DNA of 64,000 bases from JARFQW01 sp963842955. Lineage in GTDB: Bacteria > Pseudomonadota > Gammaproteobacteria > Steroidobacterales > XN24. Positions 26,915 through 35,425 of this stretch are shown here, piece after piece (within the stretch, counting starts at the first letter, position 1; every line of letters starts with the position of its first letter). Made by a program: the position numbers and the translations under genes. The stretch is taken from contig CAWJIJ010000003.1 of NCBI GenBank assembly GCA_963842955.1, forward strand, positions 6,445 to 70,444, written 5' to 3'. The notes below the pieces were generated by a model. That model was not told where the DNA came from, made no database searches, and saw only the letters and a list, made by a program, of their open reading frames with translations.

Positions 26915-27846
26915 GAGTGACGATCCTCGAGATGCCGGCGGCTGTAGCGAAGCCAGGCCAGCGTGAGCATCGCCACGGTTACGAACAACAGCGTGGACGC
27001 CGCCGACCCGTAGCCCACGGACTGGAAATCCACCAGCTGTTGGCGCGCATAGACGGACATGGACATCGTGTCCTGGCTGTTGGGGGTCAGGACATAGACA
27101 AGATCGAATATCCGCAGCGCATCGAGAGCCCGGAAGGTGACGGCGACGACGAGCGCCGGTGCAATCAGCGGGAGCGTGACGTGAAGAAAGACGGAAACCG
27201 GCGGAATGCCATCCACCCGGGCCGCCTCGTAGCAGTCTTTGGGCAGCATCTGCAGGGCCGCCAGAATGAGGAGCGCCATAAAGGGCGTCGTCTTCCAGAC
27301 ATCGACCAGGATCACCGACGCGAGGGCAAGGGAGGGATCGGCCGTCCAGGCCAGGGGCTCGGCGATGAGCCCGGCGCGAAGGAGCAGATCGTTCATGAGA
27401 CCGAACTGGTCGTGCAGGATCCAGCCCCACATTTTGGCGGACACGATGGTCGGTATGGCCCAGGGAATCAGCACTGCCGCCCGCACCCAGCCGCGTCCCG
27501 GAAAGTCCCGGTTGAGCACCAGCGCGACCACGAGGCCGAGCACGGTTTCCAGTCCCACCGACACAACGGTGAAGACCAGCGTGTTGCGCACGGCCCGCCA
27601 CCAAAGGGGGTCCGCGAGCAGTCCGCGCCAGGCGCCGTCCCGAAAGTCGAGATAGTTGGCGAAGCCGATCCACGAGGCACCGCCCAGGTCGCTCAGGCGG
27701 GCGTCGGTGAACCCGAACCAGATCGTGCGGCAAAGCGGCCAGGCGGCAACGATCAGCAGGACCGCCAGGGCGGGCGCCAGGAACTGCCAGGCGGTGCGCC
27801 GGCGGCCCCGTTGCAGGGGCGAATCGCGGGAGGACGAGTTCAGCAC
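26911..27846 (-). CDS. Sugar ABC transporter permease, MalF type
   Basis: Inner-membrane permease, 311 residues, about six TM helices. Seen: the MalF/UgpA-type start (AWQFLAPALAVLLIVAAWPL), the WVRAAVLIPWAIPTIVSAKM segment, and the EAA loop DCYEAARVDGIPPVSVFLHV leading to TLPLIAPAL. GTG at 27846 lies 4 bp past the stop of the binding-protein gene and is chosen over upstream ATG codons that would overlap it. The next gene overlaps by 4 bp, so the three are one operon. Sequence features of the trehalose/maltose subgroup (LIPWAIPTIVSAKMWGWILH) suggest an alpha-glucoside substrate; this is inference. Confidence 0.93.
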   Translation of the reverse strand: MLNSSSRDSPLQRGRRRTAWQFLAPALAVLLIVAAWPLCRTIWFGFTDARLSDLGGASWIGFANYLDFRDGAWRGLLADPLWWRAVRNTLVFTVVSVGLETVLGLVVALVLNRDFPGRGWVRAAVLIPWAIPTIVSAKMWGWILHDQFGLMNDLLLRAGLIAEPLAWTADPSLALASVILVDVWKTTPFMALLILAALQMLPKDCYEAARVDGIPPVSVFLHVTLPLIAPALVVAVTFRALDALRIFDLVYVLTPNSQDTMSMSVYARQQLVDFQSVGYGSAASTLLFVTVAMLTLAWLRYSRRHLEDRHS

Positions 27847-27850
27847 GCCG

Positions 27851-29197
27851 TCAGGTCCCCGCGGGAGGCTCCGGCGCGCTGTCCTGCGTCGGACCGGCCT
27901 CGTCGCGAGCCGCCTGCAGCAGGCGTTCCATCCGGGGCGCGAGCTGGCCAAGGGCCTCGGGCGCCGTCTGCTGGCCGGCCAGGACCGAAGACACCGCGCT
28001 CCAGAATTCGCTGCTCAGTTCGTTGTATCGCGGGCCGGCCAGTCGGGAGGGTCGCGGCACGGCATGCGTGAAGGTCTCGTACAGGCGGTCGAAGAACGGG
28101 TTGGCCGCGAGAACTGCCGGCCGGTTGTACAGGGCCGCGATGGTGGGATTGTAGGCGCCGGCAATGGCCCGGCGTTCCTGCTCCTCCGGGCTCGTCAGGA
28201 ACCTCACGAGTCTCGAGGCAAGCTCGGGATGCCGGGAATACTTCGACACGGCGAGCTGCCAGCCGCCGAGGGTCGCCGCGGTCTTGCCGCCGGGCCCCGC
28301 CGGCAGCGTGGTCACGCCCACCCGGTCCCGGATCGGGCTCTCCTTGCTTTGCGCCAGGGTCCAGGCGTAGGGCCAGTTCCGCATGAACACGGCGTTGCCC
28401 GACTGAAACACGCCGCGGGCCTCCTCTTCGGCGTAATTCAGGACGCCGGGCGGGCTGATCGTACCCACCCAGCTGGCGGCGAGTTCCAGGGCGGCCGCGG
28501 CCCGCGGGTTGTCGATCGTGACCCGGCCGTCGGCATCGACCAGGGTTCCGCCCCCGAAGCTGGCCACCCATTCCAGCGCGTTGCAAGTGAGCCCCTCGTA
28601 CGCGCGGCCCTGCCACACGAACCCCCACATCCTGTCATTGCCGGCGGAACGCTCGGCGGCCTGGATCCGGGCCGCCGTCTCGGTCAGCTCCGCCCAGGTG
28701 GCCGGAACGTCCTCGTTGTATCGGTCAAGGAGATCCTTGCGGTAGTAGAGCACTCCGGCATCCGTGTACCAGGGCATGGCGACCAGCCGCCCGCCGACCG
28801 TGTTGTTTTCGATAATCGCCTTGAAATGCGCCTCCTCCGCGCCGGCCGCGGCGGGCCCAAGGTCGAGCAGGTGGGGTGCCAGGATGCCCGGCCAGATGAC
28901 GTCCACCTGCAGTACGTCGATGTCATCCGCGCCCGCCCCGAGGAGCTGCTGATAGAGCGCCAGCCGCGCCGTCGTGGAATTGGGTGTGGAGACAACTTCG
29001 ACCCGGTTGTCGGTCGCACGCGCCCAGCGCTGGGCGCCCTCGTTGCAGATCGTGAACTCGAGTCCGACCGACCCGCAGGAGATCTTCAGCAACACGCCTT
29101 CGGGTCGATCATCGGCAGGCTCCCGATCGCAGCCGCCGACGGCCAGCAGCGCGAGAACCCAGAAGGCGAGGGCCGTGCTTTGTCGCAGAAATCCCAC
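27851..29197 (-). CDS. Extracellular sugar-binding lipoprotein of ABC transporter
   Basis: Solute-binding protein, 448 residues, tethered by a lipidated Cys23 (lipobox AVGGC). It would capture a sugar or oligosaccharide in the periplasm and deliver it to the two permeases encoded immediately downstream. Seen: family-1 binding protein landmarks such as DIDVLQVDVIWPGILAPHLL, the hinge region AMPWYTDAGVLYYRKDLLD, and FMRNWPYAW in the C-terminal lobe. These resemble the ThuE/AglE trehalose, maltose and alpha-glucoside binders. It is the first gene of the operon, so its promoter is in 29198-29345. No ATPase, glycosidase or LacI-type regulator is next to it; the ATPase is probably a shared MsmK/UgpC-type subunit elsewhere. 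Confidence 0.92.
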   Translation of the reverse strand: MGFLRQSTALAFWVLALLAVGGCDREPADDRPEGVLLKISCGSVGLEFTICNEGAQRWARATDNRVEVVSTPNSTTARLALYQQLLGAGADDIDVLQVDVIWPGILAPHLLDLGPAAAGAEEAHFKAIIENNTVGGRLVAMPWYTDAGVLYYRKDLLDRYNEDVPATWAELTETAARIQAAERSAGNDRMWGFVWQGRAYEGLTCNALEWVASFGGGTLVDADGRVTIDNPRAAAALELAASWVGTISPPGVLNYAEEEARGVFQSGNAVFMRNWPYAWTLAQSKESPIRDRVGVTTLPAGPGGKTAATLGGWQLAVSKYSRHPELASRLVRFLTSPEEQERRAIAGAYNPTIAALYNRPAVLAANPFFDRLYETFTHAVPRPSRLAGPRYNELSSEFWSAVSSVLAGQQTAPEALGQLAPRMERLLQAARDEAGPTQDSAPEPPAGT

Positions 29198-29610
29198 CGA
29201 ACGACCTCCCTGACGCCGCTGAAACGCGTATCACAGCGATACCGTCCCCGCCTGCGCCTGTCAATTGCCCTAGCCAAGGGGTCAGACCAACGCTCGAGAG
29301 GGTTATCGCCGCAGATACTGGGCCTCAGGCCTGCGCTGTCTTCGAAAACCGGCCCTAGATAGCCGGTTTCGAGCCGGAAGACGCGTTTCCAGGCGGGCGG
29401 TGATGCGAAAGCCGCGACTGTCTCTGACCAGACTCATTGCCGATGCCTCATCGCCCGCGGTGCTCCCTGGACGGACGATACGAGTGGCGGGGGCAGTGCG
29501 CCGATCTCATAGGTCGTAGGCCAAGTGAGATGCCGCCCATCTCTGCTGCATAAATCACCTACGGAATTTCGTACTGAGGAGGCTACGATTTGGGGCACGA
29601 AGGACCTTTT
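29198..29610. other. Divergent intergenic region with hairpin
   Basis: About 410 bp between the ABC operon and the FG-GAP leader. It contains an inverted repeat AAACCGGC (29346-29353) / GCCGGTTT (29362-29369) with an 8-nt loop, which could be an operator or a two-way hairpin, and an early copy of the leader motif GCACGAAGGAC at 29595-29605. No gene is recognised. Confidence 0.45.
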
Positions 29611-29693
29611 TTGGCCCGGCGTTCTGCCGGGCGCCCTCCGCGATCCTGTATGCACGAAGGACGTCGGCAACTGTCGGGGGGAGGTATTTGATC
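29611..29693 (+). promoter_or_regulatory. Conserved 83-nt leader (copy B) ahead of FG-GAP gene
   Basis: Same length and layout as the leader at 20746-20828, ungapped: TTGGCCCGGCGTTCTGCCGG, then a perfect 7-bp hairpin GCCCGGC/GCCGGGC, the motif GCACGAAGGACG, and GGGGGGAGG as the ribosome-binding site. Here it precedes an intact gene. The motif GCACGAAGGAC also occurs once more just upstream (29595). Confidence 0.65.
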
Positions 29694-31196
29694 ATGTGTC
29701 GTTCATTCTGCATATCCGACGTTTTCTCGTTTCGAACCCGATGCCTTCTTGTCGCCCTGCTTGCTTTGGCGTCGCCGATCAGGACTACCGCGGCCGAAGG
29801 GGATTTCGCGTTCGCCGATCCCGTGGACTACCCGGTCAACGGTGACCCCTATGCGCTGGCCGTCGCCGATTTCGACGGGAAGGACGGTGTGGACGTGGTG
29901 ACATCGACGGAATCCGCTACGCTCAGATTCCTGATGAACAACGGCAATGGCACGCTTCGGCTTGGCCAGGCCGTCTCCGTGCCATCGTGGGCCCTGAATA
30001 TTGCTGTTGGCGACTTCGATGGCAGCAATGGTCCCGACGTGGCCACCGCGGATTTTCGCGCCCAGAGTGTATCGATCGTAAAAAATGATGGGACTGGGAG
30101 TTTCGGCGCTCCGGAGAGTTACCCGGTCGGCGAGCTTCCCTCCCTCGTCGATGGAATCGTGGTCGCAGACTTCGATGGCCGCAACGGTCCCGACCTCGCT
30201 GTCAACCAGTCAAGCTTCGACCTTGCGGCTGCCAACGGCGTGTCTGTCCTGATCAATAAGGGCAACGGCACCTTCGCACCCGGGGTGTTCTACCCGAACA
30301 ATCTCCTGGGGGCTCACGCGATAGCAACCGCGGACCTGGACGGCATCAACGGCCCGGACCTGGTCCTCGCCAATCGCGACGCGCGAAGTGTCTCCATCTA
30401 TCTCAACCGCGGCGACGGCACGCTCGCTTTGTCCAGCTCCTTTGCTTCGGCCGGAGCCCCTATCGATGTGGCGATCGCCGAGCTCGATGGAGCGTCCGGG
30501 CCCGACCTGGTCCTGATGAAGTTTTTCGATACCGTCGAGCTGCGGTTCAACAAGGGCGACGGAACATTCGGACGCGGTCTCTCGTACGTCGTCAACAGGG
30601 GCCGGGGACCGGCCGTCGGAGACTTCGACCTTGACGGCGACCTGGATCTTGTCGGATCGGGACTGGAGGCCGGCACCGCCACGCTGATGCCCAACGAGGG
30701 CGCAGGCAGGCTGGGCTCGTTCGTGAGCATCTTCGTCGGTCATGGAACTGAAGCGGTCGTGGCGGCAGACCTGGACGGTCAGGGTGGCCTCGACCTGGTG
30801 TTCTCCGACAATGACGCAGCCGTGGACGCTGTGACAGTGGTGCTGAACGAGATCACGGCACGGCCGGTGGACATCGATCTCCAGCCCTGGAGCAACCAAA
30901 ACCGGATCGACCCCAGCTCAACGCGGCTGGTGCCGGTGGCGGTCCTCGGCAGTGCGGACTTCGATGCCTTGCAGTGTGACCTGTCGAGTATTCGACTGGC
31001 CCCGGGGGACGCGCGGTCGCGGAATTATCGGGTCTACGACGTTAACCGGGACGGCTTTGTCGACATGCTCACCTATTTCCGGTCGAGGGAGATTCCGATT
31101 CCGTGCGGCGAGAGCACCGTGGAGTTGACGGGCACGACGCACCAGGGAATGGATTTTCGCGGCAGCGATAAAGTGACGAATAGCCGTTGCCGGTAA
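29694..31196 (+). CDS. Secreted FG-GAP/VCBS repeat beta-propeller protein
   Basis: A 500-residue exported protein of unknown function. ATG 29694 has GGGGGGAGG upstream; a TTG six bases earlier is also in frame. Seen: signal peptide (CLLVALLALASPIRTTAA), then seven FG-GAP units each with a Ca-loop-like motif (DFDGKDGVD, DFDGSNGPD, DFDGRNGPD, DLDGINGPD, ELDGASGPD, DFDLDGDLD, DLDGQGGLD), which suggests one seven-bladed propeller to about residue 385. The C-terminal domain (VPVAVLGSADFDALQCDLSS ... VELTGTTHQGMDF) is the one found twice in the decayed gene at 20829-22774, and both share the same leader, so they are paralogues. It ends 12 bp before a dispersed palindrome. Likely surface or secreted adhesion-type protein by analogy only. 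Confidence 0.88.
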   Translation: MCRSFCISDVFSFRTRCLLVALLALASPIRTTAAEGDFAFADPVDYPVNGDPYALAVADFDGKDGVDVVTSTESATLRFLMNNGNGTLRLGQAVSVPSWALNIAVGDFDGSNGPDVATADFRAQSVSIVKNDGTGSFGAPESYPVGELPSLVDGIVVADFDGRNGPDLAVNQSSFDLAAANGVSVLINKGNGTFAPGVFYPNNLLGAHAIATADLDGINGPDLVLANRDARSVSIYLNRGDGTLALSSSFASAGAPIDVAIAELDGASGPDLVLMKFFDTVELRFNKGDGTFGRGLSYVVNRGRGPAVGDFDLDGDLDLVGSGLEAGTATLMPNEGAGRLGSFVSIFVGHGTEAVVAADLDGQGGLDLVFSDNDAAVDAVTVVLNEITARPVDIDLQPWSNQNRIDPSSTRLVPVAVLGSADFDALQCDLSSIRLAPGDARSRNYRVYDVNRDGFVDMLTYFRSREIPIPCGESTVELTGTTHQGMDFRGSDKVTNSRCR

Positions 31197-31208
31197 AAAG
31201 TCGGAGAT

Positions 31209-31257
31209 GGGGACAGTTCACCTGTCAACTGCGCAGCGAACCAGGTGATCTGTCCCC
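31209..31257. repeat. Dispersed palindrome, TTCACCTG subfamily
   Basis: GGGGACAGTTCACCTG and CAGGTGATCTGTCCCC around an 18-nt centre. It starts 12 bp past the FG-GAP stop and ends 26 bp from the convergent DUF3597 stop. Confidence 0.85.
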
Positions 31258-31283
31258 GAAACTCTCCGATCCTCTCCCCCGCG

Positions 31284-31706
31284 TTACTCGAGCAGTTCGG
31301 CGGGGACTTTGCCGCCGTTGGCGGCGATCTTCTGCAGGACTGCCTTGTGCAGCCAGATGTTCATCTTTGCGGAATCGCCCATGTGATCCGCCGGGCAGCC
31401 GAGTTCGGTCGCCAATTCCTTTCGTGCCCCGAAGCTGCTGTCGATGTCGAGGAGCTTGAGCAAGTCGACGATCGACTGCTTCCAGTTGAGCTTCTGGGAG
31501 TTGGCCGCGGCCAGTTTCTCGAGCAGCGCCTCGACGTCCACGACCGACACCGGGGCCGGTTTTGGCGGAACAGGCGCCGCGGGCTCGGCCGGGGTGGCGG
31601 CCGGTTGCACTGGTGGCGCGGCGGCAGGCGTTTCCTGCCCGGCGGCGGGGGCGGCCTCAGCCTTCGACAAGCCCAGTTTGTCCATAATCGATGCGAAAAA
31701 GCTCAT
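31284..31706 (-). CDS. DUF3597-domain protein
   Basis: A 140-residue protein of unknown function. Seen: a short hydrophobic N-terminus (MSFFASIMDKLG), a low-complexity Ala/Pro linker at about 17-50, and a compact C-terminal domain at about 58-140 with the DUF3597 signatures LNWKQSIVDLLKLLDIDSS and ARKELATELG ... KMNIWLHKAVLQKIAANGGK. ATG 31706 is used because AGGAG sits nine bases upstream; the frame remains open to 32387 but that extension is non-coding in character. Members occur across Proteobacteria, often annotated as cell-envelope or LysM-neighbour proteins, with no known role. It is monocistronic and convergent with the FG-GAP gene. Confidence 0.88.
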   Translation of the reverse strand: MSFFASIMDKLGLSKAEAAPAAGQETPAAAPPVQPAATPAEPAAPVPPKPAPVSVVDVEALLEKLAAANSQKLNWKQSIVDLLKLLDIDSSFGARKELATELGCPADHMGDSAKMNIWLHKAVLQKIAANGGKVPAELLE

Positions 31707-32103
31707 GCTACGTCTCCTGTGGTTTCGGTACGAAGAATAAAGTCGCGGACGGCCGCTGCGAGACGGCCGCGATATCAAGGGATCGTTCGGGGCGGCAAGA
31801 GGTTCTTCCCGCGGTGGCTCCCATCTGCTGCGTATCGGCCGGGAGGCCACACGGCGTCCCGGGATGTGATGACAGATACATTGGCCACCATTCCCTGAAA
31901 CAGAGTAGCACCCCGCATGGGGTCGCGGCGGATCCATGGAAGCAACGACGCAATGCGGTGCGCCGGGCACCTTCGGGCGCCGGTGTATTGCCTTTAAGAT
32001 GGTGCCTGCAAGACGGTGTCGAAGCGTGTGCTTTGCGAACTCGATGGCCATCGGGCCGCGATCCGGCTCTTGCCGGCTCTCACGGTTGAGTGAACTCTCA
32101 CCG
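31707..32103. other. Intergenic region, nothing recognised
   Basis: About 400 bp upstream of the DUF3597 gene and past the methyltransferase remnant. It contains two direct copies of GACGGCCGC near 31750-31775 and presumably the DUF3597 promoter. No coding or RNA feature is supported. Confidence 0.4.
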
Positions 32104-32740
32104 TTATTGCTGGGCTGCATCGTCCACGAGCGCACGGAGACGGGCGACTTGGGCAGGTCCGATTCGGCAGCACCCGCCGACGATGTCCGCGCGCAGGCTG
32201 ATCCACTCTGCATCCATCCTCCGAAACTACGCGGGATCGGACGCGCCCGACCAGCTACGTGTCTCGCCGTGATACGCCTCGCCGGAGTTCGGATACACGA
32301 TGACGCGCTTGCCGGGAGCCGTGTCCCTAAACAACCCGATGAGGTCCGATATATAGGCTGGCGGCCCACAGTTGGGTCCCAGGGCAAAGACGCCGGGCAG
32401 GTCGTCGAACCGCGCGACCGCCTCGGCCAGGGGCGTGCTGTCCTGGAAATGGGCGGCGTCCCGGCAGCAGAACGAGACCCGGGCCGGTTTGTCGATCCCG
32501 GTCATCAGCTCGGCAATGATCGCGACTTCGGACCCGCACGGCATGGTTTCGAATGCGAGCAGATCGGCCGGACTCTCGGCGAGACATTCCAGTCTCAGTT
32601 CATGAAACTCCCGGATCCGGGCGTCGTCCGTCTCAAAGGCCCCTGTGTACTCGGAGCCGTCCGCGAAATACGCGCCCTAGTGACCTATGCTGGCCGCGAC
32701 GAGGATATCGCTGCCCTCGCCGGGCCGTTCGGATGCCTGT
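32104..32740 (-). pseudogene. Homocysteine S-methyltransferase remnant (MmuM type)
   Basis: One continuous minus-strand frame matches the C-terminal two thirds of MmuM, which methylates homocysteine to methionine. Landmarks in order: ILVAASIG, then GAYFADGSEYTG, DLLAFETMPCGSEV, FALGPNC (zinc Cys), VIVYPNSGEAYHGETRSW, and IVGGCCRIGPAQ (the zinc Cys pair), ending at TAA 32104-32106. Two in-frame TAG codons interrupt it, at 32677-32679 and 32227-32229. The N-terminal third (about 115 residues, with the LDGGMG-type start) is missing, and the frame runs into the terminator hairpin of the neighbouring gene. The missing start and two stops mean it is not functional, although all zinc ligands survive, so the loss is probably recent. 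Confidence 0.85.
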
Positions 32741-32763
32741 CCCTCAGATGCTGCCGACGAGAA

Positions 32764-32790
32764 GGGCCCCGCGCAGGCAGCGCGGGGCCC
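32764..32790. terminator. Strong palindromic hairpin
   Basis: GGGCCCCGCGC (32764-32774) and GCGCGGGGCCC (32780-32790) form a perfect 11-bp stem with a 5-nt loop, 30 bp past the stop of the PPC-domain gene on the minus strand. The flanking minus-strand sequence is TTCTCG, with only a weak T-run. Confidence 0.7.
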
Positions 32791-32819
32791 GAGTTGGGAA
32801 GTCATGCCCCCACAAGCCG

Positions 32820-34082
32820 TCAACCTCCGGGATGGGACGTGCTGCCTCGGCCAAGCCGTCCGTGACCCTTGTGCCCTGCCTTAGGTGCAAGCATCCGGTA
32901 TTCACCGGCCTGCTTGCTCACGCAGAACAGCTGCTGCGTCGCCATGGTTCCCAGGAACGCATGCCGGCGGTCGGACAGCCACACGTCGGCGCAGAAGTAG
33001 GCGCCGTCGGCAACCCCGGCGGGTACGTCGAAGCTGAAGTTCAGCTTTCTGGTGCCGCCGGCAGGGATGCGCAAGACCTGCTCGCGGCGGGCCGCAAACC
33101 AGCTGTAGCCCAGCGGCGAACCGGTCGCGTAACCCTGCACAATGCTCCAGGCGATGCCGGGAAACGCGTCGCCGGTGCGGTTAGTGACCTCTACCGAGTA
33201 CCGGCAGACGCCACCGGCCGCCCCCAGGTCGGCGCACGGCGCCGCCGGCCCGAACGTAAACGGCGGCGGTTCCAGGAACAGTTCACCCACATCACGGTCT
33301 TCCCCTTCGCTCACCAGGAACGGACCGGCTTGTGTGGCGTCGTACGTGTAATCCAGGACGTACACGTAGAGGGAGTACTCCCCGACGTCCAGCGGAAGGC
33401 CCTCAAAGTTGGTCGTAAAGAGAAACGCCCCGTTTGCGTCGGGAACGGAGTTGGCCACGATCTGGCTGCAGCCTGCCTGGCCGCAGCTCGTCAGTTCCAC
33501 TACCGGGTAGGGGACCTCGCTGCCGGACAACGGACGGCCGCTTCCCGCCTCGACGACGCGGCCGCTGATGGACCCGATGGACGCCGGCGGGTCCTGGATT
33601 GCCATGACATAGGTGCCGGCATACCCGTGGCCGGCCGAGAACTCGCCGTCGCAGCAGCCGGTTGCCGCCAGGATGACCACCCCGTCCGCCGGGGCTTCGA
33701 TATCCAGCCTCGACTCCAGGCCCAGGGCCGAGTCATCGTTGGCGGCAACGAGCGTGCACGAGGAATCAAAGAAGCCGAGATAAGGGTCGGGAAGATCTCC
33801 GGCGCCGCTCGGTGCGCCGAGCAGGTCCACGCGGATGCGCTGTCCCGGAGCGAAGTTCAGCGCGAAAAAGTCCACGTCAGAAGGCGGCGGCACCACGCCG
33901 GATTCAGGATCCAGCGACCCGGAGACAGAAGCCGGGAGGGCGCCCGGAGATCCCAGGGTCTGGGCGGAAAGGCAGCTGTTGTTGGGCTCCTGCTCCGCCG
34001 TCTGGCCCAGGGCCGAGTTCACGGACACGGCCATGCCCGGCAGCAGGAGGCTCACAAGTATCCATTTTCCGACGTTCATCAT
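32820..34082 (-). CDS. Secreted protein with PPC-like domain
   Basis: A 420-residue exported protein. ATG-ATG at 34082/34079 with AAAAGG upstream and a clear signal peptide (WILVSLLLPGMAVSVNSALGQ). Residues about 25-165 resemble the bacterial pre-peptidase C-terminal (PPC) beta-sandwich: EQEPNNSCLSAQ, then DVDFFALNFAPGQRIRVDLL and SRLDIEAPADGVVILAATG. A carboxypeptidase-regulatory-like Ig fold follows (SIGSISGRVVEAGSGRPLSG, about 175-260), then a C-terminal beta domain about 280-390 with paired cysteines (CADLGAAGGVCRYSV). No protease domain is present. It lies upstream of, and on the same strand as, the methyltransferase remnant, and 80 bp downstream of the CFI-box protein gene. Probably a surface protein; role unknown. 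Confidence 0.82.
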   Translation of the reverse strand: MMNVGKWILVSLLLPGMAVSVNSALGQTAEQEPNNSCLSAQTLGSPGALPASVSGSLDPESGVVPPPSDVDFFALNFAPGQRIRVDLLGAPSGAGDLPDPYLGFFDSSCTLVAANDDSALGLESRLDIEAPADGVVILAATGCCDGEFSAGHGYAGTYVMAIQDPPASIGSISGRVVEAGSGRPLSGSEVPYPVVELTSCGQAGCSQIVANSVPDANGAFLFTTNFEGLPLDVGEYSLYVYVLDYTYDATQAGPFLVSEGEDRDVGELFLEPPPFTFGPAAPCADLGAAGGVCRYSVEVTNRTGDAFPGIAWSIVQGYATGSPLGYSWFAARREQVLRIPAGGTRKLNFSFDVPAGVADGAYFCADVWLSDRRHAFLGTMATQQLFCVSKQAGEYRMLAPKAGHKGHGRLGRGSTSHPGG

Positions 34083-34162
34083 CGTTTGCCTTTTCGAAGG
34101 CCCGTTAGGGCCGTGGAAGACGCCTCCCCGACTCGCCCCGGGGCACGTGGGACTCCAGGAAA

Positions 34163-35425
34163 TCAGCGGCCGCGCGCCCGGCGGGCAAGGCCAGCGGCCA
34201 AGATCAAAAGGGCAGCGAGAATCAGGCCGCCAGCCACCGGGCGGGTCGCGAGTATCACCACCGGCCAAAGGGCGGTCCGCGCCACCGCCCGGGCCGCGGG
34301 CCGCTCGGCGATGTAGCGAGCCACCGGCGGCGAGTGGCGGTAGTAGAAAGCCACGAATGCCCGGCCGGCCGGCGACTTCATCAGCACCTGGTCCCGGAAG
34401 CGCCGTAGTCCGACGACCTTCGGGTGCATGGCGGACCCGTATGCGGCGGTCGCGATGAAGCAGGCGCCCAGCGACGAGCCGCTTCCGAGGTCAACGCCGA
34501 GCGGACCGAAATCGCATTGTGTGTAAGGGGCCTTCGTGAACTCGAGAACGTCGGTCTCGTTGCCCGGGGCATAGTCCTCGTCAGGGCTGCTGGCCGAGAC
34601 GGCGGCCTTGAAATCTCTTGGCTGGCTGTTCCGGATCCCGCTGCTTGAGGACAGGAGCAGGATCACGGTTTCACGCGGCTCGAGAACCGGCAGCGTGCAG
34701 GCGGACGGGGACTCGCAGAGGGCATCGATGAATCCCAGCCCATCGGGCTGATCCGGCAGTCTGTCGATGCCGACGCGGACGTCGCGGGCCGCATCCGTGC
34801 CGTCATTCCTGACGGCGGCGGCGAGCATGACCGTGTCGTTGTCGCAAGCCAGAAACAGGGGCGCCTGTGTCAGGTCCACGTACAGGTCGACACAGCGCGC
34901 CGCGTCGGGTTGCCTAAGCGCGGCCGCCGCCTCGTTGTTGCGCTGATCGGGATCGCCGGCGGCGTTGATCGTGGCGCGATTGACGAGGCAAGGCGGCAGC
35001 GGTCCATCGGCGACCTGGGCCGGAACGATCAGCGTGGCTTTGCCGCCGGGACCCAGTCCGCCGATCTGCCAGGCGCCCGTGTCCGGGTCATAGGTGCCCT
35101 GACTGGCAAAGGGCGCCGTTCCCGGGGCAATGCGGAGTCCCGTCGGAAGCCGGTCGGATACGGCAACCGCCAGGGCCTGTTCCGCCCCGAGGTTTTCGAC
35201 AACCACCTCGAATTCGACGGCGGCCAGGGGAAAAAGCAACGGATCGCTGACTGTCTTGGTGACGGCAAGATCCACCTGTGCCAGGGCTGCCCCGACGGGA
35301 AGCGCGCTGAGGATCAAGGCGCCGGCCGTGACCCGGGCCACGGCACGTGTCGCGCCGGTGGTTGCGAGGACGAAGAAGCGTGGGAGATGCGGCATAGCGG
35401 CGATCTCGTGTGGACAAACCGGCAT
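34163..35425 (-). CDS. DUF11-like protein with CFI-box-CTERM sorting region
   Basis: A 420-residue exported protein. Seen: N-terminal hydrophobic signal/anchor near 28-50 (VARVTAGALILSALPVGAAL), a DUF11-type beta domain at about 50-170 (DLAVTKTVSDPLLFPLAAVE, with EVVVENLGAEQALAVAVSD), a second beta domain at 175-315, then CFIATAAYGS at 322-331 followed by the constant stretch VLMKSPAGRAFVAFYYRHSP and a final TM helix (about 390-412) with an Arg-rich tail. That C-terminal block is the CFI-box-CTERM region found on unrelated secreted proteins, in the style of PEP-CTERM or GlyGly-CTERM sorting tags. An in-frame ATG at 35395 is an alternative start. The processing enzyme is not known and none is encoded nearby. 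Confidence 0.85.
   Translation of the reverse strand: MPVCPHEIAAMPHLPRFFVLATTGATRAVARVTAGALILSALPVGAALAQVDLAVTKTVSDPLLFPLAAVEFEVVVENLGAEQALAVAVSDRLPTGLRIAPGTAPFASQGTYDPDTGAWQIGGLGPGGKATLIVPAQVADGPLPPCLVNRATINAAGDPDQRNNEAAAALRQPDAARCVDLYVDLTQAPLFLACDNDTVMLAAAVRNDGTDAARDVRVGIDRLPDQPDGLGFIDALCESPSACTLPVLEPRETVILLLSSSSGIRNSQPRDFKAAVSASSPDEDYAPGNETDVLEFTKAPYTQCDFGPLGVDLGSGSSLGACFIATAAYGSAMHPKVVGLRRFRDQVLMKSPAGRAFVAFYYRHSPPVARYIAERPAARAVARTALWPVVILATRPVAGGLILAALLILAAGLARRARGR

Noticed and set aside
32227..32679. TAG codons in the methyltransferase frame as evidence of stop-codon recoding
   Set aside because: The N-terminal third is missing and no other gene here needs TAG readthrough; normal genes in the window end in TAG (for example 25948-25950).
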